A DNA stretch of 13,672 nt from Nitrospiria bacterium (lineage in GTDB: Bacteria; Nitrospirota; Nitrospiria; JACQBZ01), in NCBI GenBank assembly GCA_919901335.1, contig CAKKOZ010000014.1, forward strand, positions 5,647 through 19,318, given 5' to 3'. The position numbers and the translations under genes are program-made. Shown piece after piece: positions 7,022 to 12,497 of the stretch. The notes under the pieces were generated by a model, which was not told where the DNA came from, searched no databases, and saw only the letters and a program-made list of their open reading frames with translations. How positions within the stretch are numbered: the stretch's first letter is position 1; each line of letters starts with the position of its first letter.

Positions 7022-8144
7022 TCAACCGATCTTCCTTGTTGTCCGCTTTGTCTTTCCACCGTTCCTGGTCGACCTTGATCGCGATATCCGGATCCGGGAA
7101 ATAGGCGAGGCCGTAGGTGATCACCGTCCGGTCATTCTTCTCATTCGCCGTCAATCCGGATGGCACCTCGTCCTGCGTGTTGAACCGCTCCCATCGCCCG
7201 AACAGGACCAGGTCTTGCTCCGTTCCTTTAAGAAGCAACGGCAGAAGATGGAAGGCCGCTTCGACATTGGTTCCGACCATCTTCTCACCGATAACATCTG
7301 CGAGAGCCGCTGAAAGCTCATCTGCCCCGTCAATATTCACGGCCGCATGCATCCCGCGCAGCTCCAGTCCTCCAAATTTCGCTGAGAAATCAGCCTCAAG
7401 AATCGAGACATCCGCCTCGGGTGTGGTCTCAAGCTGATTCGCGCCGCCCTGATAATACGACGCGCCGAGTTGAACACCGGGCAGCCCCACATATTCCAGC
7501 CGTCCCACGACGGCCATCTTCTCCGCGACCTTTTCATCGGTCAGCGCGACACGTCCATCGCGGATTCCCTTCGCGCCTGAAAATCCTTCGGCGTCCAAAC
7601 CGGTGACGTAATACAGGCGGTAGCGTAGGCCGACCGGTAAACTTCCCGCGATCCCGACGCCGCCCTCCTGCCAGGTGGTCGGGATGATGTAGGCCTGAAC
7701 GTACGGCCGCTCGACGCTGTAGAACAACGTGGGCTCATGAAACTCGTTCAGATTACCGACCGGCATCAGCAGGTTTCCGGCCCGGACCTGGAGCCCTTCA
7801 AGGAGACCAAACTCCAGATAGGCAAACTCCAGCTCCAGCTCGGTCGCGGCATGCTCGAAGTCAATCTCGGCATGAAGCCGCATCCGGTCATTGAACGCCA
7901 CGCTCCATCCCAGGACCATCCGGTGAAAATCCATCTCGGCCGGGGCATCCGGATCCGGCACCTTGGAACCCGTCCCGGGATTGTTGTAATGCATCTCTCC
8001 ATAACCGTGGAAGTTAATATCAATGCCCTCTCCGGCAGCCGTGGAAGTTGATATCGAGCCCTCTCCGGATTCGGCAACCGCCATTCCGGCGAAACCAAGC
8101 GCCAAGCCAATGACGAGCAATAAAACGATCGATCTGTGTTTCAT
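6996..8144 (-). CDS. Outer-membrane porin, 16-18-strand type (OprP/O-like)
   Basis: A 382-residue precursor with a signal peptide (1-24, ending AVA before Glu-Ser). The mature chain has repeated amphipathic strands (INFHGYGEMHYN, MRLHAEIDFEHA, LQVRAGNLLMPVG, LRYRLYYVTG, VQLGASYYQGG, LVLFGRWERF, VITYGLAYFPD) and ends in the strand LNVGIAYMF with terminal Phe, the BAM-recognition signature of Gram-negative barrel proteins. The segment GNLLMPVGNLNEFHEPTLFYSVERP fits the constriction region of phosphate-selective-type porins, although the substrate cannot be read from sequence. A strong AAGGAGG lies 7 nt before the ATG. This is the first gene of the - strand redox operon, and its 3' end overlaps the ApbE/FMN gene by 26 bp. 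An imperfect tandem duplication just after the signal peptide adds a Ser/Thr-rich linker. Confidence 0.87.
   Translation of the reverse strand: MKHRSIVLLLVIGLALGFAGMAVAESGEGSISTSTAAGEGIDINFHGYGEMHYNNPGTGSKVPDPDAPAEMDFHRMVLGWSVAFNDRMRLHAEIDFEHAATELELEFAYLEFGLLEGLQVRAGNLLMPVGNLNEFHEPTLFYSVERPYVQAYIIPTTWQEGGVGIAGSLPVGLRYRLYYVTGLDAEGFSGAKGIRDGRVALTDEKVAEKMAVVGRLEYVGLPGVQLGASYYQGGANQLETTPEADVSILEADFSAKFGGLELRGMHAAVNIDGADELSAALADVIGEKMVGTNVEAAFHLLPLLLKGTEQDLVLFGRWERFNTQDEVPSGLTANEKNDRTVITYGLAYFPDPDIAIKVDQERWKDKADNKEDRLNVGIAYMF
8005..8068. repeat. Imperfect tandem repeat (31 bp + 30 bp) in the porin N-terminus
   Basis: Copy B at 8005-8035 and copy A at 8039-8068 share CCGTGGAAGTT, then an ATAT core, then CCCTCTCCGG. 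They differ by two substitutions and one single-base indel. Because of the indel, copy A is read in another frame (SISTSTA) where copy B is read as IDINFHG. Confidence 0.85.
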
Positions 8145-8265
8145 CGAAAACCTCCTTATGAGCCCCTATTCGGGGCGGTTAGGGCTCTGGATTCTCGATC
8201 GATCTCGGGCCGCACGTCTAGGACGAAGAAAATGTCAGACGGTATGGTTTTTTCTCTCCAACATG
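8145..8265 (-). promoter_or_regulatory. Probable leader/promoter region of the porin-flavin-cupredoxin operon
   Basis: This is the only gap that can hold the promoter of the seven-gene - strand operon. An imperfect hairpin sits at about 8160-8187 (AGCCCCTA pairing with TAGGGCT, with CCCC/GGGG inside), just upstream of the AAGGAGG ribosome site at 8150-8156. I find no convincing -35/-10 pair, no Fur box and no sigma54 site. Confidence 0.35.
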
Positions 8266-8304
8266 AAAAAGCCCAAGTCGTTTGATGTGATATCGAACTT
8301 GGGC
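8266..8304 (-). terminator. Rho-independent terminator of the fur-FTR1 operon
   Basis: On the - strand GCCCAAGT (8304-8297) pairs perfectly with ACTTGGGC (8278-8271) around an 18-nt loop and is followed directly by TTTTTC (8270-8265). It lies 34 bp beyond the stop of the zinc-ribbon gene and separates this operon from the porin operon. The stem is short and the loop long, but the U tract is well placed. Confidence 0.75.
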
Positions 8305-8337
8305 TCGGGGTTTATAACCGCTGGCCGCTTCTGAAAC

Positions 8338-8544
8338 TTACAGTCGAACCGTGACCGTTCGCGACCCCCCTCTGAAATCAGACAATGGGATCAGGGCCAG
8401 GCGCTTACAGCGTCGGCATTTGAGCTCGATCGCGGACCCCACCAGCTTGGCCACGAGACTGCCGCATTCGCACCGGACTTCATGCGTGTTCGGTTGATCC
8501 GTGGCCGCTTTATGTTTCTCGTTCGATTCCATCTGCGGGCTCAC
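8338..8544 (-). CDS. Small Com-like zinc-ribbon protein
   Basis: A 68-residue protein whose C-terminal half is a single four-cysteine ribbon: VRCECGSLVAKLVG, then IELKCRRCKRL, i.e. CxC and CxxC separated by 15 residues. The pattern resembles the phage Mu Com translational regulator family, in which such a ribbon binds mRNA, but many unrelated small ribbons look alike. The N-terminal 23 residues are polar and probably disordered. Translation may start at the GTG at 8544, which overlaps the stop of the FTR1 gene (GTGA), or at the ATG at 8532. It is the last gene of the fur operon before a terminator. A role as an RNA-binding regulator or metal sensor for iron uptake is inference only. Confidence 0.7.
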   Translation of the reverse strand: MSPQMESNEKHKAATDQPNTHEVRCECGSLVAKLVGSAIELKCRRCKRLALIPLSDFRGGSRTVTVRL

Positions 8545-9362
8545 TGCGCCAGGTCGTGGTGTTGTCGCCGCAACCAGAGGATCGTGACCGGGAAATAAAG
8601 GAGGTAGACGATCGCCTGGATCAGCGAGGGGTTGGAGCGATACCCGAAGATACCTGCTACCAGTGAGCCGATGAACGACCGCTCGCTTAAAAGCCAGGAG
8701 GTGTTCCAGATCGGTTCGATCAACGGCGGAACGAGCCCGACCGTGACCAGTTTTCCAATCCCGGAGGAAAGCATCCCGGCCGCCATGAAGATCAGAATGA
8801 TCCCGCTGACTTTGAAAAACGGCCGCAAATCCAGATGGCCGAACCCTTTGAAGAAGAGCCAGGTCATTAAAATGCCGAGGCCGATGCCCAGCAGCCCGCC
8901 CGTCACCGGCGGCGCCATGGACTCAAACGCTCCGCCCTGAAGAAATAATCCCCAGAGAAACAGCACCGTCTCGACGCCCTCTCGAAACACGCCCACAAAG
9001 GCCAGCGTGGCCAGGGCCCACAGCTGGTTCTTGCTGATTGCGAGCTCCGCCTGATTCTGGAGTTCACCTTTGATCTCTCGGGCATTGTGATGCATCCAGA
9101 CCACCATATACGTTAAAACAGCCGTGGCTAGGAATAGGATGGCCGCTTCAAAAATGTCCTGTCCGATATCCATAAAAAAGACGGCCAAATAGTTTGAGAA
9201 ACCGGCAAAGACCAAACTGGCCACCACCGCCCAGAAGGTCCCCCAATACACAAAATGGAACTGTTTGGACTGCCCAATCTTGCTCAGATAGGTCAGAAGG
9301 ATGCCCACAATGAGGGCCGCCTCGATTGTTTCTCTCCAGGTGATAATGAATGTTCCCAACAT
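8541..9362 (-). CDS. FTR1-family high-affinity iron permease
   Basis: A 273-residue polytopic membrane protein with about seven hydrophobic helices. Both diagnostic iron-binding REXXE motifs are present: RETIE in helix 1 (residues 10-14) and REGVE in helix 4 (127-131). A further acidic stretch, AREIKGE (94-100), lies in a loop. FTR1/EfeU proteins carry iron across the inner membrane together with a periplasmic partner, which in EfeUOB-type or FtrABC-type systems includes a cupredoxin. Here a cupredoxin gene lies just 11 bp upstream. AGGAGA stands 7 nt before the ATG at 9362. The stop overlaps the zinc-ribbon gene start. With fur as the first gene, iron control is expected. Confidence 0.95.
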   Translation of the reverse strand: MLGTFIITWRETIEAALIVGILLTYLSKIGQSKQFHFVYWGTFWAVVASLVFAGFSNYLAVFFMDIGQDIFEAAILFLATAVLTYMVVWMHHNAREIKGELQNQAELAISKNQLWALATLAFVGVFREGVETVLFLWGLFLQGGAFESMAPPVTGGLLGIGLGILMTWLFFKGFGHLDLRPFFKVSGIILIFMAAGMLSSGIGKLVTVGLVPPLIEPIWNTSWLLSERSFIGSLVAGIFGYRSNPSLIQAIVYLLYFPVTILWLRRQHHDLAQ

Positions 9363-9373
9363 CCCGTCTTCTC

Positions 9374-9715
9374 CTATTCTGCGATGACCGTTCCCTTGGC
9401 CGTGTCCGGATGAAATTCCCCGAAGAAATCATAACGTCCCGGCTTCAGAGGCGGGAGGAAGATCGTCGCGGACTGTCCCCCACGAATGATTTTTTCCCGA
9501 TTGAGACTGAAGCTTTCGAATTCTTCGGCTGTTTGATCCTCATTGCGGATGATTAATTTAAGTTTTGTGTTTGCCTTGACCCTGACCTCCGAAGGCGTGA
9601 ACCGATGATCCTTGATCACGATGCGAATCTCCTCCTCCGCGGAGGCCGTTCCGAGGGCGAACGCCAGGACCCCAAGCGCGAGGCCGGCTTGAAACCACTT
9701 TTTTCTTTTTATCAT
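9374..9715 (-). CDS. Periplasmic EfeO-type cupredoxin domain protein, without copper cysteine
   Basis: A 113-residue precursor with a signal peptide (1-26, ending ASA) followed by a single cupredoxin-like domain. The pattern DHRFTPSEVRVKANTKLKL, then EEFESFSLNREKII (64-77), then LKPGRYDFFGEFHPDTAKG is that of the Cupredoxin_1 domains found as the N-terminal part of EfeO and next to FTR1 permeases. There is no cysteine at all in the mature protein, so a blue-copper type 1 centre is excluded. The acidic EEFES segment and H102 are candidate iron or copper ligands. The gene overlaps the end of fur (ATGA) and precedes the FTR1 gene by 11 bp. The likely role is capture or hand-over of ferric or ferrous iron to the permease. 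Confidence 0.88.
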   Translation of the reverse strand: MIKRKKWFQAGLALGVLAFALGTASAEEEIRIVIKDHRFTPSEVRVKANTKLKLIIRNEDQTAEEFESFSLNREKIIRGGQSATIFLPPLKPGRYDFFGEFHPDTAKGTVIAE

Positions 9716-10191
9716 TTTCTCTTGATATCCTTTTGCCAGTCCCGGCAGTTTTTCCAGTCAATGCAATGTCCAAAGAGTTCCAGGCGGTGATTGCTCAGTG
9801 TAAAGCCGTGCCGGGCGGCCATTTCTTCCTGAAGCCGTTCGATGGCAGGGGATTCAAACTCGATGATCTTCTCGCATTTATTGCAGATCAGGTGATCGTG
9901 ATGTTTTTTGTGAAGCACGTTGTCATAAATCGTCCGGTTATCATCAAAATGCCGTTGCTGGCCGATGCCGATTTTACACAGGAGGTTCAAGGTTCGGTAA
10001 ATCGTGGCCAGACCCATTTGTGGACGTTTCTTTTTTGAAATGACTCGATACAGCTCTTCGGCCGTAATATGATCCACCTTGAGGAAGGCCTCCAGGATCG
10101 CTTCCCGTTGCTGGGTCAGTTTCAGGCGGTTCTGGGTGAGCAAGTTCTTGAGCAGGGCCACTTCTTTGTTCAACGAGGATCCTTTATGCAT
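9712..10191 (-). CDS. fur: Fur-family ferric uptake regulator
   Basis: A 159-residue metal-responsive repressor. The N-terminal winged helix includes the recognition helix GLATIYRTLNLL (60-71). The dimerisation and metal domain contains HHDHLIC (97-103) with C103-x2-C106 for structural zinc. H135 and HC (142-143) with a final C143-x4-C148 replace the usual second CxxC. The long, basic N-terminal extension (LNKEVALLKNLLTQNRLKLT) is typical. It is probably Fur itself rather than Zur or PerR, because it heads an FTR1 iron-uptake operon and a 19-bp site matching the Fur consensus at 15 positions overlaps its start region. The stop overlaps the next gene (ATGA). The ATG at 10191 was chosen because it begins just before the conserved helix. 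Confidence 0.92.
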   Translation of the reverse strand: MHKGSSLNKEVALLKNLLTQNRLKLTQQREAILEAFLKVDHITAEELYRVISKKKRPQMGLATIYRTLNLLCKIGIGQQRHFDDNRTIYDNVLHKKHHDHLICNKCEKIIEFESPAIERLQEEMAARHGFTLSNHRLELFGHCIDWKNCRDWQKDIKRK

Positions 10192-10230
10192 GGCTCATCC
10201 GCCCGGTTTGGGACGCGAACACGTCAAGTT

Positions 10231-10249
10231 GATATTGATTCTGATTCTC
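10231..10249 (-). promoter_or_regulatory. Fur box in the fur-FTR1 operon promoter
   Basis: On the - strand the site reads GAGAATCAGAATCAATATC, which matches 15 of 19 positions of the classical consensus GATAATGATAATCATTATC. It lies immediately downstream of the -10 hexamer and covers the expected start of transcription, an ideal place for repression. This implies autoregulation of fur together with the iron permease. Confidence 0.75.
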
Positions 10250-10279
10250 AAAATACACGATTGCCGGATGCCTTGTCAA
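10250..10279 (-). promoter_or_regulatory. fur operon sigma70-type promoter
   Basis: A perfect -35 TTGACA (10279-10274) and a -10 TATTTT (10255-10250) are separated by 18 bp on the - strand. The predicted start near 10243 falls inside the Fur box and gives a leader of about 50 nt. Confidence 0.7.
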
Positions 10280-10288
10280 GTGGTTTCT

Positions 10289-10311
10289 AAAAAAAAGAGA
10301 GAGAGGGGGGG
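10289..10311. repeat. Homopurine tract A8-(GA)4-G7
   Basis: A 23-nt pure purine run, made of eight A, four GA and seven G, begins 10 bp upstream of the fur -35 hexamer. It consists of three simple repeats in a row and is prone to slippage. Confidence 0.8.
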
Positions 10312-10421
10312 TCGGCCCGTCCGGTCCATCCTAATGCAGCCGTCGAACGGGACGTCAAGAAAAGCGGCCAATCGTCCTAATTTTGTCTGTAATCCAAAAT
10401 GGATTGACAACCCCGAAAAAG

Positions 10422-10431
10422 TGTCTTGACA
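10422..10431. repeat. Left copy of the 10-bp direct repeat flanking the restriction-modification cassette
   Basis: TGTCTTGACA occurs here and again at 12459-12468, just outside the two restriction-modification genes. In both copies the last six bases are the -35 hexamer of a downstream promoter. Confidence 0.6.
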
Positions 10432-10454
10432 GATGGGGAGCATTACAGTACTAA
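10426..10454 (+). promoter_or_regulatory. Putative promoter of the methyltransferase-endonuclease operon
   Basis: A perfect TTGACA (10426-10431) is followed after 17 bp by a weak -10, TACTAA (10449-10454). A better-looking hexamer, TAGAAT (10455-10460), would need a 23-bp spacer. Another TTGACA lies at 10404-10409. The -35 is convincing, the -10 less so. Confidence 0.45.
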
Positions 10455-10484
10455 TAGAATACCACTTTATTCTTTTGCTATTTT

Positions 10485-11891
10485 GTGCTGGAACAATTGC
10501 TTCATGTAAACAAGAAAATGTTATTTAGCCAAACGCAAAAGATCACACAAGCAAACGTCGTGAAAACATCTCATAAAATCATCATAGGCGATTCAAGAAA
10601 TATGAGAGAGATTCTTGATGAATCTATTCACCTCGTCATAACCTCCCCGCCTTATTGGCAGCTTAAAGATTATGGACACGGAGACCAAATCGGGTTCAAC
10701 GATACTTATGAAGACTACATCAACAATTTAAGCCTCGTATGGAAAGAGTGTTATAGGGCATTGCGCCCTGGTTGCCGCCTCTGTATTAATATCGGTGATC
10801 AGTTCGCCCGCTCTGTTTACTACGGCCGGTATAAAGTTATTCCCATTCGAACTGAGATAACTAAATTCTGTGAGACGATCGGGTTCGATTACATGGGTGC
10901 CATTATCTGGCAGAAAGTGACTACCATGAACACGACGGGTGGTGCTACGGTGATGGGCTCATTCCCTTATCCGAGGAACGGGATTGTTAAAATAGACTAT
11001 GAGTTTATTCTCCTGTTTAAGAAGTTAGGTAGCGCTCCCAAGGTTTCGCCGGAGATTAGAGAACAGTCCAAGCTTACCACTGAAGAGTGGAACGAGTACT
11101 TTTATGGTCACTGGAATTTCTCTGGCAAGAAGCAGGATCACCACCTTGCCGTCTTTCCCGAAGAATTGCCAAAACGGCTTATAAAGATGTTCTCCTTTGT
11201 CGGTGATACTGTCTTGGATCCATTCTTAGGCAGCGGAACGACGTCGTTGGCCGCAAAAAACCTTGGGCGAAATTCAATCGGCTATGAAATTAACCGCGAG
11301 TACTTTCCTGTTATCGAGAATAAACTGAAAATACATGAATCCACGCTATTTCCCAAGTCAACGCATTTCGAAGTAATAAAGCAAGCTGGTCCCAATCCCG
11401 ATTTCAAGGAGGAAATTTCAAAGCTGCCGTATGTTTTTAAAGACCCTGTGAAGTTCGATAAGAAGGTGGACCCGAGGAAGCTCAGATTCGGATCGAAGAT
11501 TGATGGGAAAGAGAGTGCTGATGCGAACCTCTATTCGGTTAAAACAGTGGAGTCGCCGGACAGGATAGAGCTGGACACGGGGCTCAGGGTGCACCTTATT
11601 GGAGTCAAGCCGATTGAGAAGAAAAAACAGGAAGCAATTGCCTTTATCCAGAATCTTACTAAAGGGCAAAAGGTCTTTCTAAAGTTCGATGAAACGAAGC
11701 ATGACAAGGAGAACAACATTCTCGGATACCTTTTCCTAAAAAACAAGACCTTTGTTAATATGCATCTGATAAAAAGTGGTCTGGTTAAAGTGGACACCTC
11801 AATAGATTACCGGGCAAAATCAAAATTCCTCCAGTGTTACAACACCAAAAACGGCAGCGGAGCGTTGAGTGAAAATAAAACTCACCAATGA
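10485..11891 (+). CDS. Beta-class DNA methyltransferase (N4-cytosine type) fused to a staphylococcal-nuclease-like domain
   Basis: A 468-residue modification enzyme. The catalytic motif IV TSPPYW (53-58) precedes the SAM motif I DPFLGSGTT (245-253), the order of beta-class amino-methyltransferases; TSPPYW is typical of N4-cytosine enzymes. The overlapping MjaI-like endonuclease gene suggests that the target is CTAG. Residues about 345-450 resemble a staphylococcal nuclease OB fold: RIELDTGLRVHLIGV, KVFLKFDETKHDK, ILGYLFLKNKTFVNMHLIKSGLVKV. Of the known nuclease active-site residues, the Arg of LRVHLIG (R368) and a Glu (E378) remain. The Asp positions and the Arg after DKYG are replaced, so the domain may bind rather than cut nucleic acid. 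Starts are uncertain: GTG at 10485 or ATG at 10518, neither with a clear ribosome site. The base composition is visibly AT-richer than in flanking genes, suggesting transfer. Confidence 0.9.
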   Translation: MLEQLLHVNKKMLFSQTQKITQANVVKTSHKIIIGDSRNMREILDESIHLVITSPPYWQLKDYGHGDQIGFNDTYEDYINNLSLVWKECYRALRPGCRLCINIGDQFARSVYYGRYKVIPIRTEITKFCETIGFDYMGAIIWQKVTTMNTTGGATVMGSFPYPRNGIVKIDYEFILLFKKLGSAPKVSPEIREQSKLTTEEWNEYFYGHWNFSGKKQDHHLAVFPEELPKRLIKMFSFVGDTVLDPFLGSGTTSLAAKNLGRNSIGYEINREYFPVIENKLKIHESTLFPKSTHFEVIKQAGPNPDFKEEISKLPYVFKDPVKFDKKVDPRKLRFGSKIDGKESADANLYSVKTVESPDRIELDTGLRVHLIGVKPIEKKKQEAIAFIQNLTKGQKVFLKFDETKHDKENNILGYLFLKNKTFVNMHLIKSGLVKVDTSIDYRAKSKFLQCYNTKNGSGALSENKTHQ

Positions 11892-12450
11892 GGAAATTCG
11901 TGAACATCTCGGTTCTCCATCGCCAGAATTCCCAAAGTACACGACGCAGTTGCTAAACCTTGCCAATCAGAACGTCCAAGGAACACGGCCAAAGGTTGTG
12001 GGCCAGCTCAGCGACCTAATTCAAGAGTTTCCAGGTAAACGTTTGTCCGAGTGGGAGGACTGGTATCTAAAGCGCCATCCTGATGCGATTGCTGTTGCGA
12101 CTCAAAAGATCGTTGAGATGCTCGATCATCTAAAGAAAGCGATGAATAAAATTGACCGTGAACTTGTTGAGCGGTGGGTAAAGGATTTGGTCATTGTCAA
12201 AACATTTGTGGGACTTCGTTTTCAGGAAGCGATCTTGAAGAAAATAGCACAAGCAAAAAACGTCCGCTACAGATTGGCGCGTCCAGATGAAGAATCGAGA
12301 GGCGTTGATGGCTTCATTGGTGAGCAACCCGTGTCTATAAAGCCTGATACGTATAAGTCTAAAGCAAGTCTTCGTGAGAAAATCGACGCAAAAATGGTCT
12401 TTTATTCCAAGACGAAGACTGGAATTTTGATTGAGTTTGAAGATATTTAG
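11869..12450 (+). CDS. MjaI-family type II restriction endonuclease (CTAG expected)
   Basis: A 193-residue protein that I recognise as a member of the MjaI restriction endonuclease family; MjaI from Methanocaldococcus jannaschii cuts CTAG. Strongly family-like stretches are LPKYT-type FPKYTTQLLNLANQNVQGTR (21-40), GQLSDLIQEFPGK (45-57) and DLVIVKTFVGLRFQEAIL (106-123). A PD-(D/E)xK-like core can be proposed from E120 in the helix, D147 in GVDGFIG and K158 in VSIKP, with Ser at the position usually held by Glu/Asp. The start is a GTG at 11869, with GGAG six nt upstream, which overlaps the methyltransferase gene by 23 bp, so the nuclease is made after and coupled to its antidote. No controller gene is visible. 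The same low GC as in the methyltransferase gene supports transfer as one unit. Confidence 0.85.
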   Translation: MKIKLTNEEIREHLGSPSPEFPKYTTQLLNLANQNVQGTRPKVVGQLSDLIQEFPGKRLSEWEDWYLKRHPDAIAVATQKIVEMLDHLKKAMNKIDRELVERWVKDLVIVKTFVGLRFQEAILKKIAQAKNVRYRLARPDEESRGVDGFIGEQPVSIKPDTYKSKASLREKIDAKMVFYSKTKTGILIEFEDI

Positions 12451-12458
12451 CGTACATT

Positions 12459-12468
12459 TGTCTTGACA
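12459..12468. repeat. Right copy of the 10-bp direct repeat flanking the restriction-modification cassette
   Basis: The sequence TGTCTTGACA is identical to 10422-10431 and begins 9 bp after the endonuclease stop. Its TTGACA is the -35 of the polyprenyl synthase promoter. Confidence 0.6.
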
Positions 12469-12491
12469 AATTATCATCCCTGGCCTAGTAT
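12463..12491 (+). promoter_or_regulatory. Polyprenyl synthase promoter, leaderless arrangement
   Basis: TTGACA (12463-12468), a 17-bp spacer and TAGTAT (12486-12491) make a strong sigma70-type promoter. The ATG of the next gene is at 12498, only 6 nt after the -10, so transcription should begin at or within a base or two of the start codon. The -10 overlaps a CTAG tetranucleotide (12485-12488). Confidence 0.8.
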
Positions 12492-12497
12492 CAGCCC

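Noticed and set aside
8145..8265. Fur box before the porin operon
   Set aside because: No 19-bp window approaches the consensus; the region is GC-rich with CGATCG elements only.
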